Positions 1 to 9,644 of a DNA stretch of 64,000 bases are shown here, in pieces. Under the pieces are notes generated by a model. It was not told where the DNA came from and did no database searches. It was given only the letters and a program-made list of their open reading frames with translations. The stretch spans positions 20,250 through 84,249 of the forward strand of contig NZ_JAGGOS010000060.1 in the NCBI RefSeq assembly GCF_018614205.1, read 5' to 3'. This DNA is from Streptomyces sp. ISL-36. GTDB taxonomy: Bacteria > Actinomycetota > Actinomycetes > Streptomycetales > Streptomycetaceae. Positions within the stretch are counted from its first letter, which is position 1, and the number at the start of each line of letters is the position of its first letter. Both the position numbers and the translations under genes were made by a program.

Positions 1-893
1 GTCAGTCCGGCGGCGAGCCCGGGATCGGGCCCGAGCGCCGGTCCGGCTCAGGGGACGACCCCGGGACCGTCCTCACCGTTCAGCCGCCCTCTTCCCCAGC
101 CCCTTCACCTGCCTCTGCCGCGAGCCGCAGACGCCTGCGCACGGTCCTTGCCGCCGCCGCGGTCGTCGCACTCGCCGTGCCCCTCTGGTACGCGGTGGGG
201 AGCCCGGACGACGACGGCGGCGGCGCCCGGGGAGCGGCCGGGACCACCACCACCCCGCCGGTTCGCGGGCATGCCGACGCACCGGTGAACGTGGGCATCA
301 GCGCGTACAACTGGGCCGCCCCCTGCGGTCAGTACTACGTCCTCGACCAGCGGCCCGGCCAGGTCCCGCCCCCACCCCCTCCGCAGGACACCCGCCCCTG
401 GGCACGCGCTCTCGGCGGCGTGGACGGCGGCCATCTGCGGCTCCAGCTCACCGTCACCGGCCGCACCCAGGAGGCCGTGGTCCTGAGCCGTCTCCACGTA
501 CGTGTCGTGGAGCGCGGCGCACCCCTGAACCAGCCGGTGTACTCCATGGGCGAGGGGTGCGGAAGCGGCGTCACCCCGCAGACCTTCGACATCGATCTCG
601 ACGCCCCGCTCCCCTTCGTGAAGCCGGTCGCGGGCCAGGACGGCGACCTGGTGGTGCCGGCCAAGGACTTCCCGTACAAGGTGTCCACCGGCGACCCCCA
701 GATCCTCAACCTCGACGTGCACACCGAGGCGCACGTCGCCGCCTGGTACCTGGAGCTGGACTGGAGCAGCGGCGAACAGCACGGGACGCTGCGCGTCGAC
801 GACGGCGGAAAGCCGTTCCGTACGAGCGCGGTCGAAGGGAAGACGATGTACGACTACTGGCCCGACAAGGGCGAGTGGGTCGTCCGCTCCTGA
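1..893 (+). CDS. C-terminal part of a membrane-anchored protein (5' end outside window)
   Basis: The third frame is open from base 3 to a TGA at 891-893, giving 296 visible residues, so the gene begins left of the window. A basic Arg-rich stretch near visible residue 42 leads into one hydrophobic segment (about 46-63), then an acidic/Gly linker and a globular C-terminal domain ending DKGEWVVRS. This order suggests a cytoplasmic N-terminal part (missing), one membrane helix and an outer domain. From memory, Streptomyces proteins with this C-terminal domain often have an N-terminal XRE-type helix-turn-helix; that part cannot be seen here. A GTG or ATG inside the visible frame could be mistaken for the start, but the coding frame clearly continues upstream. 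Function unknown. Confidence 0.75.
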   Translation, partial: QSGGEPGIGPERRSGSGDDPGTVLTVQPPSSPAPSPASAASRRRLRTVLAAAAVVALAVPLWYAVGSPDDDGGGARGAAGTTTTPPVRGHADAPVNVGISAYNWAAPCGQYYVLDQRPGQVPPPPPPQDTRPWARALGGVDGGHLRLQLTVTGRTQEAVVLSRLHVRVVERGAPLNQPVYSMGEGCGSGVTPQTFDIDLDAPLPFVKPVAGQDGDLVVPAKDFPYKVSTGDPQILNLDVHTEAHVAAWYLELDWSSGEQHGTLRVDDGGKPFRTSAVEGKTMYDYWPDKGEWVVRS

Positions 894-899
894 CACGAA

Positions 900-936
900 A
901 AGGCCTCGGCACCGAACGGAACGGTGCCGGGGCCTT
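900..936. terminator. Bidirectional terminator between the left-edge gene and argS
   Basis: A 15-bp stem (arms 900-914 and 922-936, one G-U pair) with a 7-nt loop starts with AAGGCC and ends with GGCCTT. It lies between the stop of the left-edge gene and the stop of the convergent argS, so it can serve both. Confidence 0.85.
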
Positions 937-953
937 CGTACGCCGGACGTGTG

Positions 954-2714
954 TCAGAGACGCTCGGGGGTCCGGATGCCCAGCAGGGCCATGCCCTGGT
1001 GGAGGGTCCGAGCGGTCAGCTCGCACAGGAAGAGACGGTTCTCGACCTGCTCCGGGGTGTCCGCCTTCAGGACCGGACACTCCGAGTAGAACGTCGTGTA
1101 CTGCGACGCCAGCTGGTAGAGGTACGCGGCCAGCTTGTGCGGGGCGTACTCCGCGGCGGTCTCCGCGATCAGCTCGCCGAAGCCGTCCAGGTGCAGGCCC
1201 AGGGCGCGCTCGGCCGGCGCCAGCGCCACCTCCGGGTGGGCGGCCGGCTTGGCCTCGCCCGCCTTGCGGAGGATCGACTGAATACGCGCGTACGCGTACT
1301 GCAGGTACACCGACGTGTCGCCGTTCAGCGACACCATCTGGTCCAGGTCGAACTTGTAGTCCCGCGCCGCCGACGTCGACAGGTCCGCGTACTTCACCGC
1401 GCCGATGCCCACCTGGGCAGCCCGCTCGGTGATCTCGTCCTCCGTCAGGTCCTGCGCCTTCTCACGGACCACGGACGCGGCCCGGTCGATCGCCTCGTCC
1501 AGCAGGTCCACCAGCCTTACCGTCTCGCCCTCACGGGTCTTGAACGGCTTGCCGTCCTTGCCCAGGACCGTGCCGAAGGCCAGCTGGACGGCCTTGACCT
1601 CGTCGTTCAGCCAGCCGGCCCGGCGGGCGGTCTCGAAGACCATCTTGAAGTGCAGCGACTGGCGGGCATCGACCACGTACAGCAGGGTCGACGCCTTCAG
1701 GTTCTGCACACGGTCCCGGATCGCCGACAGGTCGGTGGCCGCGTAGCCGAAGCCGCCGTCGGACTTCTGGACGATCAGCGGGGTCGGATTGCCGTCCGGG
1801 CCCTTGACGTCGTCGAAGAAGACACACAGCGCGCCGTTCGAGCGGACCGCGACGCCCGACTCCTCGAGGATGCGGCAGGTCTCCACCAGCATGTCGTTGT
1901 AGCCGGACTCGCCGACCACGTCCGGGTCGTTGATGTCCATGTCGAGCTTGTCGAAGACCGAGTAGAAGTAGATCTTCGACTCGTCGACGAACCGCTGCCA
2001 CAGGGCGCGCGTCTGCTCGTCGCCCGCCTGGAGGTCCACCACCCGGGCTCGCGCCCGCGTCTTGAACTCCTCGTCGGAGTCGAACAGCGCACGCGAGGCC
2101 TTGTAGAGCCGGTTGAGGTTGGACATGGCCTCCTCACCGGAGACCTCGGCGTCCGACTTGTGGTCCAGCTCGTGCGGGTGCTCGATCAGATACTGGATGA
2201 GCATGCCGAACTGGGTGCCCCAGTCGCCGATGTGGTGGCGGCGGACCACCGTCTCGCCCGTGAACTCCAGGATCTGGACCATCGCGGCGCCGATCACGGC
2301 GGAGCGGAGGTGACCGACGTGCATCTCCTTGGCCACGTTCGGCTGCGCGTAGTCGATCACCGTCGTGCCGGCGTTCTCCGCGTACGGCACGCCGAGGCGG
2401 GCGTCGGCGGCGCGGGCGGCCAGCGTCCTGACGATCGCCTCGTCGGTGACCGTGATGTTCAGGAAGCCGGGGCCCGAGACCTCGATCTCCTTCAGCACGT
2501 CGTTCGCCGGGATCCCCGCGACGACCTTCGTCGCCAGCTCACGCGGGTTGCCCTTGAGCTGCTTGGCGAGCGCCAGGATGCCGTTGGCCTGGAAATCGGC
2601 CCGGTCGCTTCGTCGCAGCAGCGGGTCGGCGGAACCGGCCTCCGGCAGGGCTGCCGAGAGGCCTTCCGCGAGGCGCTGCTGCACGGTCGAAGCGAGGGAA
2701 GGGACCGAGGCCAT
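954..2714 (-). CDS. argS: Arginyl-tRNA synthetase
   Basis: Class I aminoacyl-tRNA synthetase that charges tRNA-Arg in the cytoplasm. The 586-aa product starts MASVPSL; an open frame continues 120 bases upstream, but this ATG is preceded by AGGAACGGAAG and matches the usual N-terminus. The N-terminal Add-1 domain is followed by the HIGH-type signature HVGH at about residues 132-135 in the context [15 protein letters not shown]. The second signature is the degenerate KFKTR-like form seen in ArgRS (KPFKTREG), and the C-terminal DALR anticodon-binding region ends GIRTPERL. It is divergent from lysS across a 208-bp gap, a pairing familiar from Streptomyces. Length fits the family. Confidence 0.97.
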   Translation of the reverse strand: MASVPSLASTVQQRLAEGLSAALPEAGSADPLLRRSDRADFQANGILALAKQLKGNPRELATKVVAGIPANDVLKEIEVSGPGFLNITVTDEAIVRTLAARAADARLGVPYAENAGTTVIDYAQPNVAKEMHVGHLRSAVIGAAMVQILEFTGETVVRRHHIGDWGTQFGMLIQYLIEHPHELDHKSDAEVSGEEAMSNLNRLYKASRALFDSDEEFKTRARARVVDLQAGDEQTRALWQRFVDESKIYFYSVFDKLDMDINDPDVVGESGYNDMLVETCRILEESGVAVRSNGALCVFFDDVKGPDGNPTPLIVQKSDGGFGYAATDLSAIRDRVQNLKASTLLYVVDARQSLHFKMVFETARRAGWLNDEVKAVQLAFGTVLGKDGKPFKTREGETVRLVDLLDEAIDRAASVVREKAQDLTEDEITERAAQVGIGAVKYADLSTSAARDYKFDLDQMVSLNGDTSVYLQYAYARIQSILRKAGEAKPAAHPEVALAPAERALGLHLDGFGELIAETAAEYAPHKLAAYLYQLASQYTTFYSECPVLKADTPEQVENRLFLCELTARTLHQGMALLGIRTPERL

Positions 2715-2825
2715 GAGCTTCCGTTCCTGTGTCGTGGTCGTGGTGTTCCGGTTCCCGAGATCGGTTCCGGAAGGTCTATTTCGCTTGTCAAGTGTCCCAT
2801 GGGTGGGCAACGTGTTTTCTCCGCC

Positions 2826-2834
2826 TGTGGACAA
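2826..2834 (-). promoter_or_regulatory. Perfect DnaA-box-like 9-mer in the argS/lysS gap
   Basis: TGTGGACAA, the complement of the Streptomyces DnaA consensus TTGTCCACA, lies in the divergent argS-lysS promoter region. A single box may be incidental or a regulatory DnaA site. Confidence 0.4.
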
Positions 2835-2922
2835 CCTCGGAGTGCACCGTTCCGTCTGGGAGAATGGCTGACGTAAGGCTGCAAGGCATTCGAGGGAATC
2901 AAGGAAGAAGGACGTACCGACC

Positions 2923-4647
2923 GTGGCTCAGAGCAGCACCGAGACCGACTGGGTCTCCCGTTTCGCGGACGAGGTCATCGCCGAGTCGGAGCGACGTGCG
3001 CCTGGCAAACCGGTCGTCGTCGCCTCCGGACTCTCCCCCTCCGGCCCCATTCACCTGGGCAATCTCCGTGAGGTCATGACCCCGCACCTGGTCGCCGACG
3101 AGATCCGGCGGCGCGGGCACGAGGTCCGGCACCTGATCTCCTGGGACGACTACGACCGGTACCGCAAGGTGCCCAACGGCATTCCCGGCGTGGACAAGGA
3201 GGGGTACGAGCAGCACATCGGCAAGCCGCTGACCTCCGTCCCGGCCCCGCCCGGCTCGCCGTACCCGAACTGGGCCGAGCACTTCAAGGCCGCCATGGTC
3301 GAGTCGCTGGCCGAGCTGGGCGTCGAGTACGACCCGATCAGCCAGACCGAGCAGTACACGGCGGGCACGTACCGCGAGCAGATCCTGCACGCGATGAAGC
3401 ACCGCGGCGACATCGACGCGATCCTCGACCAGTACCGGACCAAGAAGGCCCCGGCGAAGTCGCAGAAGCCCGTCGACGAGGCCGAGCTGGAGGCCGAGGA
3501 GGGCTCGGGCGCGGCCAGCGAGGACGACGGCTCGGGCGGCGCCGGCGGCTACTTCCCGTACAAGCCGTACTGCGGGCAGTGCGACAAGGACCTCACGACC
3601 GTCACGTCGTACGACGACGAGACGACCGAGCTGGCGTACACCTGCACGGCCTGCGGCTTCTCGGAGACCGTCAAGCTGAGCGAGTTCAACCGCGGCAAGC
3701 TGGTCTGGAAGGTCGACTGGCCCATGCGCTGGGCGTACGAGGGCGTGATCTTCGAGCCCTCCGGCGTCGACCACTCCTCGCCCGGCTCGTCCTTCGTCGT
3801 CGGCGGACAGATCGTCCGCCAGATCTTCGACGGCGTGCAGCCGATCGGCCCCATGTACGCCTTCGTCGGCATCAGCGGCATGGCCAAGATGTCCTCGTCG
3901 CGCGGCGGCGTACCGACCCCGGCCGACGCCCTGAAGATCATGGAGGCGCCCCTGCTGCGCTGGCTGTACGCGCGCCGCAAGCCCAACCAGTCCTTCAAGA
4001 TCGCCTTCGACCAGGAGATCCAGCGGCTCTACGACGAGTGGGACAAGCTGGAGGCCAAGGTCCAGGACGGGACCGTGCTCCCGGCGGACGCGGCGGCGTA
4101 CGCCCGAGCGGCGCGCACCGCGGCCGGCGAGCTGCCGCGCACCCCGCGCCCGCTCCCGTACCGGACGCTCGCCTCGGTCATGGACATCACGGCCGGCCAC
4201 GACGAGCAGACCCTGCGGATCCTGACCGAACTGGACCCCGAGAACCCGGTCACGTCCCTGGACGAGGTCCGACCGCGCCTGGGTCGCGCCGAGAACTGGA
4301 TCACCACCCAGGTCCCGGCCGACCAGCGCACCGTCGTCCGCGACGAACCCGACACCGAGCTCCTCGGCACCCTGGACGACCAGGGACGCGAATCGCTGCG
4401 CCTCCTCCTGGAGGGCCTGGACACCCACTGGTCCCTGGACGGCCTGACCACGCTCGTCTACGGCGTCCCGAAGGTCATGGCCGGTCTCGACCCCGAGGCC
4501 AAGCCGACCCCGGAGCTGAAGGTCGCCCAGCGCGCGTTCTTCGCCCTGCTCTACAAGCTCCTCGTCAGCCGCGAGACCGGCCCGCGTCTGCCCACGCTGC
4601 TGCTCGCGGTGGGTGCGGAGCGGGTGCGGAAGCTGCTCGGCGCATAG
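2923..4647 (+). CDS. lysS: Class I lysyl-tRNA synthetase
   Basis: Charges tRNA-Lys with the archaeal-type class I fold, unrelated to the class II LysRS of most bacteria. The 574-aa product starts at a GTG preceded by the purine-rich AAGGAAGAAGGA. The first ATP signature is HLGN (residues 44-47, in [11 protein letters not shown]) and the second is KMSSS (322-326). A Cys-rich segment (CGQC...CTAC, around 217-245) looks like the zinc-binding insertion of this family. Residues about 185-205 form an acidic Gly/Ser-rich low-complexity insert. A strong hairpin follows the stop. Streptomyces commonly also encode a class II LysRS elsewhere; that cannot be checked here. Confidence 0.96.
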   Translation: MAQSSTETDWVSRFADEVIAESERRAPGKPVVVASGLSPSGPIHLGNLREVMTPHLVADEIRRRGHEVRHLISWDDYDRYRKVPNGIPGVDKEGYEQHIGKPLTSVPAPPGSPYPNWAEHFKAAMVESLAELGVEYDPISQTEQYTAGTYREQILHAMKHRGDIDAILDQYRTKKAPAKSQKPVDEAELEAEEGSGAASEDDGSGGAGGYFPYKPYCGQCDKDLTTVTSYDDETTELAYTCTACGFSETVKLSEFNRGKLVWKVDWPMRWAYEGVIFEPSGVDHSSPGSSFVVGGQIVRQIFDGVQPIGPMYAFVGISGMAKMSSSRGGVPTPADALKIMEAPLLRWLYARRKPNQSFKIAFDQEIQRLYDEWDKLEAKVQDGTVLPADAAAYARAARTAAGELPRTPRPLPYRTLASVMDITAGHDEQTLRILTELDPENPVTSLDEVRPRLGRAENWITTQVPADQRTVVRDEPDTELLGTLDDQGRESLRLLLEGLDTHWSLDGLTTLVYGVPKVMAGLDPEAKPTPELKVAQRAFFALLYKLLVSRETGPRLPTLLLAVGAERVRKLLGA

Positions 4648-4662
4648 GCGCCGCCGTACGCA

Positions 4663-4699
4663 GGAAGGCCGCCGCCCCGGCTCCGGGCGGCGGCCTTCC
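4663..4699 (+). terminator. Terminator of lysS
   Basis: A perfect 15-bp stem (arms 4663-4677 and 4685-4699) with a 7-nt loop, 15 bases after the lysS stop. GC-rich without a long T tract, as is usual in Streptomyces. Confidence 0.85.
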
Positions 4700-4784
4700 G
4701 CGTTCTCCTCTGCATCCTTCGGACGAGGCCGAGTTCCGACGTGAGCACGACGAGAACGAGGCGGACGCCGGAGACCGTGGAGAC

Positions 4785-5021
4785 ATGAAGAACGACGCCA
4801 TCAGAAACGACGCCATCAGAAACGAAGCCATCGCGGTCGTCGGCTGGATCTCCCTCGTCCAGGGCGGACTCGGCGCCGGCGGGCAGATCTTCGGAGACAA
4901 GGCCTGGGGCCTGCTCCAGAAGTGGTGGGACATCCCGACCGCCGGATACCTCGTCCTGGCGCTCGCCGGGATCGCCCTCGCGGCATGGGGCGAGACCGCG
5001 AAGAAGCGGGCCAGGGCCTGA
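4785..5021 (+). CDS. Small membrane protein of unknown function
   Basis: A 78-aa product starting at ATG 4785. A 5-residue repeat (KNDAI RNDAI RNEAI), encoded by a near-perfect 15-bp DNA repeat, opens the protein. Two hydrophobic segments follow (about 17-35 and 48-68), and the protein ends in a basic tail (KKRARA). The spacing and the Gly/aromatic-rich loop suggest a two-helix integral membrane protein. I do not recognise the family. The end of the gene is the first copy of a 22-bp tandem array that repeats the stop codon region, so the C-terminus may be recently altered. Confidence 0.7.
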   Translation: MKNDAIRNDAIRNEAIAVVGWISLVQGGLGAGGQIFGDKAWGLLQKWWDIPTAGYLVLALAGIALAAWGETAKKRARA

Positions 5022-5095
5022 CCGCCCACGGGCCAGGGCCTGACCGCCCGCGGGCCAGGGCCTGACCGCCCACGGGCCAAGGCCCGACCGCCCGC
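5008..5095. repeat. Four-copy 22-bp tandem array starting inside the preceding gene
   Basis: Copies at 5008-5029, 5030-5051, 5052-5073 and 5074-5095. The core is GGGCCAGGGCCTGACCGCCC. Copy 1 holds the TGA stop of the 78-aa gene; later copies vary by one to three bases. Confidence 0.9.
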
Positions 5096-5103
5096 GCAAG
5101 CGG

Positions 5104-6375
5104 TCAGGCGATGTGGTTCTCCGCCAGCTCCTGATCCATCCGCTGCCGCAGCCCCGGCATCAACTGCCTCAGCAGAGCCGCGCTCCGCGGGTGCTCCACG
5201 CCGTACTTGTCACTCAGCAGTATGTCGAGCTGCTCGATGCTCGGCGGCTGCTGGTGCTCGTCGAAGTACATCCACATCGCCTTGTACGCGGTCTCCGCGA
5301 GCTCGGACGTGGACAGCTCCGGGTCGACGTACTCCTCGTACTCCTGGAACGACTGCTCCTGACGCGGCCCCGGGATCGGCAGATCGTCCGGGCCCTGCGG
5401 CACGGCGACCGGCGTCGGCTCGAAGCCCTCCACGTACGTCGGGTCGAAGGCGCCCTCGTACGCCTCCGGAGGCAACTGCTGCGCCTGGAACCACGGGCTG
5501 TCGTGGTTCGCGGGAAGCTCCTGCTCCGGCTGCTGCTGTTGCAGCTGCTGCGGGCCGGGCTGCTGTGGCTGACCCGGGCCCAGAGGCAGCTGCGGCGCCC
5601 CCTGCACCTGGTGCGCCTGCACCTGCTGCACCGCCTGCACCTGCTGCACCGGCTGGGAAGCCGCCGGCTGCGGCGGGATCAGCGCCGGCTCCACGCCCGC
5701 CGCCGCAAGGCCGGCCGCCGCCGTCTCCGCCAGCGGCACCCCGTACTTCGCCAGCCGCAACGGCATCAGCGACTCCACCGGCGCCTTCCGCCGCCACGCC
5801 CGCCCGAAGCGAGCCTGCAGCCGCGCCTGATAGATCAGCCGGTCCTGCTCCAACTTGATGACCTGCTCGTACGAACGCAGCTCCCACAACTTCATCCGGC
5901 GCCACAGCCGGAACGTCGGCACCGGCGACAGCAGCCACCGGGTGAGCCGCACGCCCTCCATGTGCTTGTCGGCCGTGATGTCCGCGATCCGGCCCACCGC
6001 GTGCCGGGCCGCCTCCACCGCCACCACGAACAGCACCGGGATCACCGCGTGCATACCCACACCCAGCGGATCGGGCCATGCCGCCGCGCCGTTGAACGCG
6101 ATCGTCGCCGCCGTCAGCACCCACGCCGTCTGACGCAGGAGCGGGAACGGTATCCGGATCCAGGTCAGCAGCAGATCCAGCGCGAGCAGCACACAGATGC
6201 CGGCATCGATGCCAATGGGGAAGAAGTAGGAGAAGTCGCCGAAGCCCTTCTCCACCGCGAGCTCGCGCACAGCGGCGTACGAACCCGCGAAACCGATACC
6301 GGCGATGATCACCGCACCGGCGACCACCACACCGATCAGAATCTTGTGCGTGCGTGTCAGCTGCACCGCGGCCAC
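5104..6375 (-). CDS. DUF2637 family membrane protein
   Basis: A 423-aa product. I chose the GTG at 6375 because GGGAGGGGA lies eight bases upstream; longer starts at 6402 or 6423 have poor binding sites and run into the terminator of the upstream gene. The protein starts VAAVQLTRTHK and has about four hydrophobic segments in the first 140 residues (IGVVVAGAVIIAGIGFAG, IGIDAGICVLLALDLLL and two more), typical of DUF2637. A basic juxtamembrane region, a Gln/Pro-rich linker (about 235-290) and an acidic C-terminal domain follow. Relatives occur both on conjugative elements (Spd-like) and as chromosomal proteins; nothing else here suggests an element. Function unknown. Confidence 0.8.
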   Translation of the reverse strand: MAAVQLTRTHKILIGVVVAGAVIIAGIGFAGSYAAVRELAVEKGFGDFSYFFPIGIDAGICVLLALDLLLTWIRIPFPLLRQTAWVLTAATIAFNGAAAWPDPLGVGMHAVIPVLFVVAVEAARHAVGRIADITADKHMEGVRLTRWLLSPVPTFRLWRRMKLWELRSYEQVIKLEQDRLIYQARLQARFGRAWRRKAPVESLMPLRLAKYGVPLAETAAAGLAAAGVEPALIPPQPAASQPVQQVQAVQQVQAHQVQGAPQLPLGPGQPQQPGPQQLQQQQPEQELPANHDSPWFQAQQLPPEAYEGAFDPTYVEGFEPTPVAVPQGPDDLPIPGPRQEQSFQEYEEYVDPELSTSELAETAYKAMWMYFDEHQQPPSIEQLDILLSDKYGVEHPRSAALLRQLMPGLRQRMDQELAENHIA

Positions 6376-6428
6376 CCGCGATCCCCTCCCGTCATTCGAC
6401 ATCTCGCGGGCACAGCGTGGCACATGCG

Positions 6429-6466
6429 CGAGGAGCCCGGCCCCCGGGGGAGGGACGGGCTCCTCG
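6429..6466 (-). terminator. Terminator of the first DUF3558 lipoprotein gene
   Basis: A perfect 11-bp stem (arms 6429-6439 and 6456-6466, AGGAGCCCG/CGGGCTCCT core) with a C/G-rich loop, 38 bases past the stop at 6505. Its position argues against the longest start for the downstream DUF2637 gene. Confidence 0.75.
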
Positions 6467-6504
6467 AAAACACGTGCAAAAGCGGGTGTTCGCGACGCGC
6501 GCCG

Positions 6505-7230
6505 CTAGCTGCCGGCGCCGGCGACCGCCGCGACGGCCTCCTTGGCGGCCTTCACCGCACCATCCATCATCACTTTGTCGGACGGAGCGGACGCCCCCGC
6601 GTAACCGGCGCCGTTGTACGTCAGCAGCACCAGCACATTGCCCGTACGCGCCACGATCGAGGCGTACTTGAAGTCCTCACCCGTCTTACGCAGCTCGTAC
6701 GCCACCGCCTTCGCCTGGTCGCCGACCCCCGGCACCTCGGTGGTGCGCAGCTTCTTGGCACCCTCCGTCGCCTGGACCTTGGCCAGCTCCTTGGTGAAGT
6801 TCTCCTGCGCACGCTCCTGGCCGCTGCCGAGCGAGGCATCCGACTCGTAGCGGTAGAAGGAGACGTCGAGCCAGCGGTACTGCGAGCCCTTCAGCCCCTT
6901 GTCCTCAAGGCCGTTCCACGAGCAACCGCCACGGCTCGTCGTGTCGCTGGAGGGAGCCGTCGTACCGTTCTTCGCCTTCGCCTTGGGCACCAGGCTCGCG
7001 GTCGTCTTCGCGGAGATCGACTTGCAGACGTCCGGCAGCTTCGTGAACTTCGCCGGCTCGACCGTCTTCGTCGACTGCTGGGCGCTCGGGGTGGCCGAGG
7101 ACGACCCCTTGCCCTTGTCCGGGGCCGACCCGGAACCGTCGGAGTCCGAGGAGCAGCCGGCGACGACGAGCATCACCGGAACGGCTGCGCAGGCGAGTAT
7201 GCGGGAGAGTCGCGGGGCTGATCGGTGCAT
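6505..7230 (-). CDS. DUF3558 family lipoprotein
   Basis: A 241-aa secreted lipoprotein. The ATG at 7230 follows GAAGGAACC. A basic N-terminus (MHRSAPRLSR), a hydrophobic core and the lipobox VAGC (Cys about residue 25) are followed by a Ser/Gly/Asp-rich linker (25-55) and a globular domain with paired Cys residues (DVCKSI and GGCSWNG) and an alternating hydrophobic pattern, as in DUF3558 proteins. The family is anchored on the outer face of the membrane and has no settled function. It lies in tandem with a second member upstream (7366-8208), an apparent old duplication. Confidence 0.85.
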   Translation of the reverse strand: MHRSAPRLSRILACAAVPVMLVVAGCSSDSDGSGSAPDKGKGSSSATPSAQQSTKTVEPAKFTKLPDVCKSISAKTTASLVPKAKAKNGTTAPSSDTTSRGGCSWNGLEDKGLKGSQYRWLDVSFYRYESDASLGSGQERAQENFTKELAKVQATEGAKKLRTTEVPGVGDQAKAVAYELRKTGEDFKYASIVARTGNVLVLLTYNGAGYAGASAPSDKVMMDGAVKAAKEAVAAVAGAGS

Positions 7231-7365
7231 GGTTCCTTCAGTCGCTTGTCGTACGGTCCGGCAGTGTTCGTCCGCTCCGGCCGGCTGCCGTACGGCCCGG
7301 CCGACGGCCACGGTACGCCGACACGTTACGTGGTCGCGGTGCGCTCACGGAGGGGGTCCGGGCGG

Positions 7366-8208
7366 CTACTCCTCCAGCCGCTCGGCGAGCAGACGGGCCA
7401 GACTCACCGCCTTTTCCTGCAGTTCCCTGCTGTCCGGGGCCTCCGCGGAACCGTTCGTCTGCTCCGCGTACTCGACCGTCACGATCACATTGGATGTGCG
7501 GAACACCACGCTCACCGTGCGGTGCCGACCGCTCGTCCCGACGCTCGCGAGCACGTCGTCGAGGAACGCGACCTGACCGAGACCCTGCAGCACGCGGGGC
7601 TCCAGGCCGGTGCCGGTGCCGGTCCCGGGGGCCGGCGGGGTGTCGGAGTCGGACGGCTGGGCGGGAGGTGTCGAGGCCGAAGGGTCGGCCGCGCCGGTGG
7701 CGGGGCTGCCGGACGGGCTGGTGCTGCCGGAGGGGCTGGTGGGGGCGGTCGTCGGCGGGGGCTGGGGGAGGTCCGCCGCGGTCTGCTTGCCGGCGAACAC
7801 CTCCTGGGCACGGTCGTCGTCGCTGACGGCCGAGTCGTACGACACCACCCGCTCCATGTCGAGGAGGAGCCGGTGCGAGGCGTCGGGGGTGTCGGCCTTC
7901 CAGCTGCACCCGACGCGGCGGTCGGTGTCGTACGTGACGGCAGCGCTGCCGCGGTACGCCCGGTCGCGCTCCTCGTCGGGCAGCTGGGCGGCGCCGGGCA
8001 GCAGATCCCTGAGCGTGGCCTGCGGGACGGAGCCGCAGGGCTCGAAGAGCGTGCGGTAGCGGCCCGGGGGCGCCGCGGCCGCTGCGGGCCCGGCCTTGGA
8101 GTCGATGGCGGCGGTGTCGCTTCCGGTGCCGGAGGAGCAGCCGGTGAGGCCCAAGGCGAGCGCCATGGTCAGCGCTGTCAGACCGGGTACGTACGCCTGT
8201 CGCTGCAC
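7366..8208 (-). CDS. Second DUF3558-like lipoprotein
   Basis: A 280-aa lipoprotein. The start is the GTG at 8208 (VQRQAYVPGL), with AAGGGAG upstream; the frame is open further but loses the signal peptide. The lipobox is LTGC (Cys about residue 23). A Cys pair (EPCGS and VGCSW) is arranged as in the neighbouring DUF3558 protein. The middle (about 155-190) is a Pro/Ser/Thr-rich insert that probably forms an extended linker. The C-terminal part predicts alternating strands and helices ending LLAERLEE. Role unknown; probably a surface-exposed partner of a membrane process. Confidence 0.8.
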   Translation of the reverse strand: MQRQAYVPGLTALTMALALGLTGCSSGTGSDTAAIDSKAGPAAAAAPPGRYRTLFEPCGSVPQATLRDLLPGAAQLPDEERDRAYRGSAAVTYDTDRRVGCSWKADTPDASHRLLLDMERVVSYDSAVSDDDRAQEVFAGKQTAADLPQPPPTTAPTSPSGSTSPSGSPATGAADPSASTPPAQPSDSDTPPAPGTGTGTGLEPRVLQGLGQVAFLDDVLASVGTSGRHRTVSVVFRTSNVIVTVEYAEQTNGSAEAPDSRELQEKAVSLARLLAERLEE

Positions 8209-8382
8209 GCTCTCAGGCTCCCTTCTCCCGAAGACTTCCCCGAAAACTGTTTGCCGCCGGAGTCCGGCCGATGGACACAATGTGTATCGCACGCAACGCC
8301 GTCGATGCCGGTCCGTTGTCACTTGTACGGGCCTTGGTGCCGGTTTTTGCGTTTTCAGGCTTTTCGGGGGAATCGAGGAAGT

Positions 8383-9576
8383 ATGTCGTATGTAGAGGTA
8401 CCGGGTGCGAAGGTGCCCATCCGGATGTGGACCGATCCTTCCACGGTCGAGGGCGGCGCCATGCAGCAGCTCCAGAACGTGGCGACGCTGCCGTGGATCA
8501 AGGGCCTGGCCGTGATGCCGGACGTGCATTACGGCAAGGGCGCGACCGTCGGCTCCGTGATCGCGATGCGGGGGGCCGTGTGTCCGGCGGCGGTGGGCGT
8601 GGACATCGGCTGCGGCATGTCGGCGGTCAAGACGTCGCTGACGGCGAACGACCTGCCGGGCGATCTCTCGCGGCTGCGGTCGAAGATCGAGCAGGCGATT
8701 CCGGTGGGGCGGGGGATGCACCGGGACGAGGTGGATCCGAAACGGCTGTACCAGTTCCCGACGGCGGGGTGGGAGGGCTTCTGGTCCCGGTTCGACGGGA
8801 TCGCGGACGCGGTCAAATTCCGTCGCGAACGGGCAGCAATGCAGATGGGAACGCTAGGCGCGGGCAATCACTTCTGCGAAGTTTGCATCGATGGCCAAGG
8901 GTCGGTCTGGTTGATGCTTCACTCGGGCTCGCGGAACATCGGCAAGGAGCTCGCCGAGTACCACATCGGTGAGGCGCGGAAGCTGCCGCACAACCAGGGG
9001 CTCGTCGACCGGGACCTGGCGGTCTTCGTCGCAGACACCCCGCAGATGGCCGCGTACCGGAACGATCTCTTCTGGGCGCAGGAGTACGCGAAGTACAACC
9101 GAGCGGTGATGATGGCGCTCTTCCAGGAGGTCGTCCGGCGGGAGTTCCGCAAGGCGAAGGTGACCTTCGATCCGGTCATCTCCTGTCACCACAACTACGT
9201 GGCGGAGGAGCGATACGAGGGGATGGACCTGCTCGTCACCCGAAAGGGCGCGATCCGGGCGGGCTCCGGAGAGTTCGGGATCATCCCGGGCTCGATGGGT
9301 ACCGGTTCGTACATCGTGAAGGGTCTGGGGAACGAGGCGTCCTTCAACTCCGCCTCGCACGGCGCCGGCCGAAAGATGAGCCGGACCGCGGCGAAGCGGC
9401 GCTTCTCGACGCGTGATCTGGAGGAGCAGACGCGGGGCGTGGAGTGCCGTAAGGACTCCGGTGTCGTGGACGAGATCCCGGGCGCCTACAAGCCGATCGA
9501 GAAGGTCATCGATCAGCAGCGGGACCTGGTCGAGGTGGTCGCGAAGCTGAAGCAGGTCGTCTGCGTGAAGGGCTGA
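8383..9576 (+). CDS. rtcB: RtcB family RNA-splicing ligase
   Basis: Joins RNA 2',3'-cyclic phosphate (or 3'-phosphate) and 5'-OH ends using GTP and manganese. The 397-aa length is close to E. coli RtcB. ATG 8383 follows GAGGAAGT. Metal-binding signatures are clear: DVHYGKG, VDIGCGMS (Cys at residue 77), GAGNHFCE and SCHHNY. The expected histidine nucleophile that takes GMP is His326 in SHGAGRKMSR. No archease or RtcA gene is adjacent, and the gene is monocistronic with its own terminator. In actinomycetes the role is presumed RNA or tRNA repair. Confidence 0.96.
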   Translation: MSYVEVPGAKVPIRMWTDPSTVEGGAMQQLQNVATLPWIKGLAVMPDVHYGKGATVGSVIAMRGAVCPAAVGVDIGCGMSAVKTSLTANDLPGDLSRLRSKIEQAIPVGRGMHRDEVDPKRLYQFPTAGWEGFWSRFDGIADAVKFRRERAAMQMGTLGAGNHFCEVCIDGQGSVWLMLHSGSRNIGKELAEYHIGEARKLPHNQGLVDRDLAVFVADTPQMAAYRNDLFWAQEYAKYNRAVMMALFQEVVRREFRKAKVTFDPVISCHHNYVAEERYEGMDLLVTRKGAIRAGSGEFGIIPGSMGTGSYIVKGLGNEASFNSASHGAGRKMSRTAAKRRFSTRDLEEQTRGVECRKDSGVVDEIPGAYKPIEKVIDQQRDLVEVVAKLKQVVCVKG

Positions 9577-9592
9577 GCGGCTGCGGAGTGCA

Positions 9593-9622
9593 GAAGGGCC
9601 GACGCGTGTGCGTCGGCCCTTC
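9593..9622. terminator. Bidirectional terminator between rtcB and the SDR gene
   Basis: A perfect 13-bp stem (9593-9605 and 9610-9622) with a GTGT loop, lying between the convergent stops of rtcB and the SDR gene. Confidence 0.88.
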
Positions 9623-9644
9623 GCTCGTTCCCGGTCGGTTCTCG

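Noticed and set aside
2763..2791. Perfect minus-strand TTGACA upstream of argS as a promoter
   Set aside because: No acceptable -10 at 16-18 bp (the position reads GGAACC), so I did not annotate it.
924..2876. A 650-codon plus-strand frame opposite argS
   Set aside because: Low-complexity Arg/Leu/Val product; typical antisense shadow of a GC-rich gene. argS has full motifs.
7366..8721. A 451-codon frame extending the second lipoprotein into the rtcB gene
   Set aside because: The part past 8208 overlaps rtcB antisense and would remove the signal peptide from the N-terminus.
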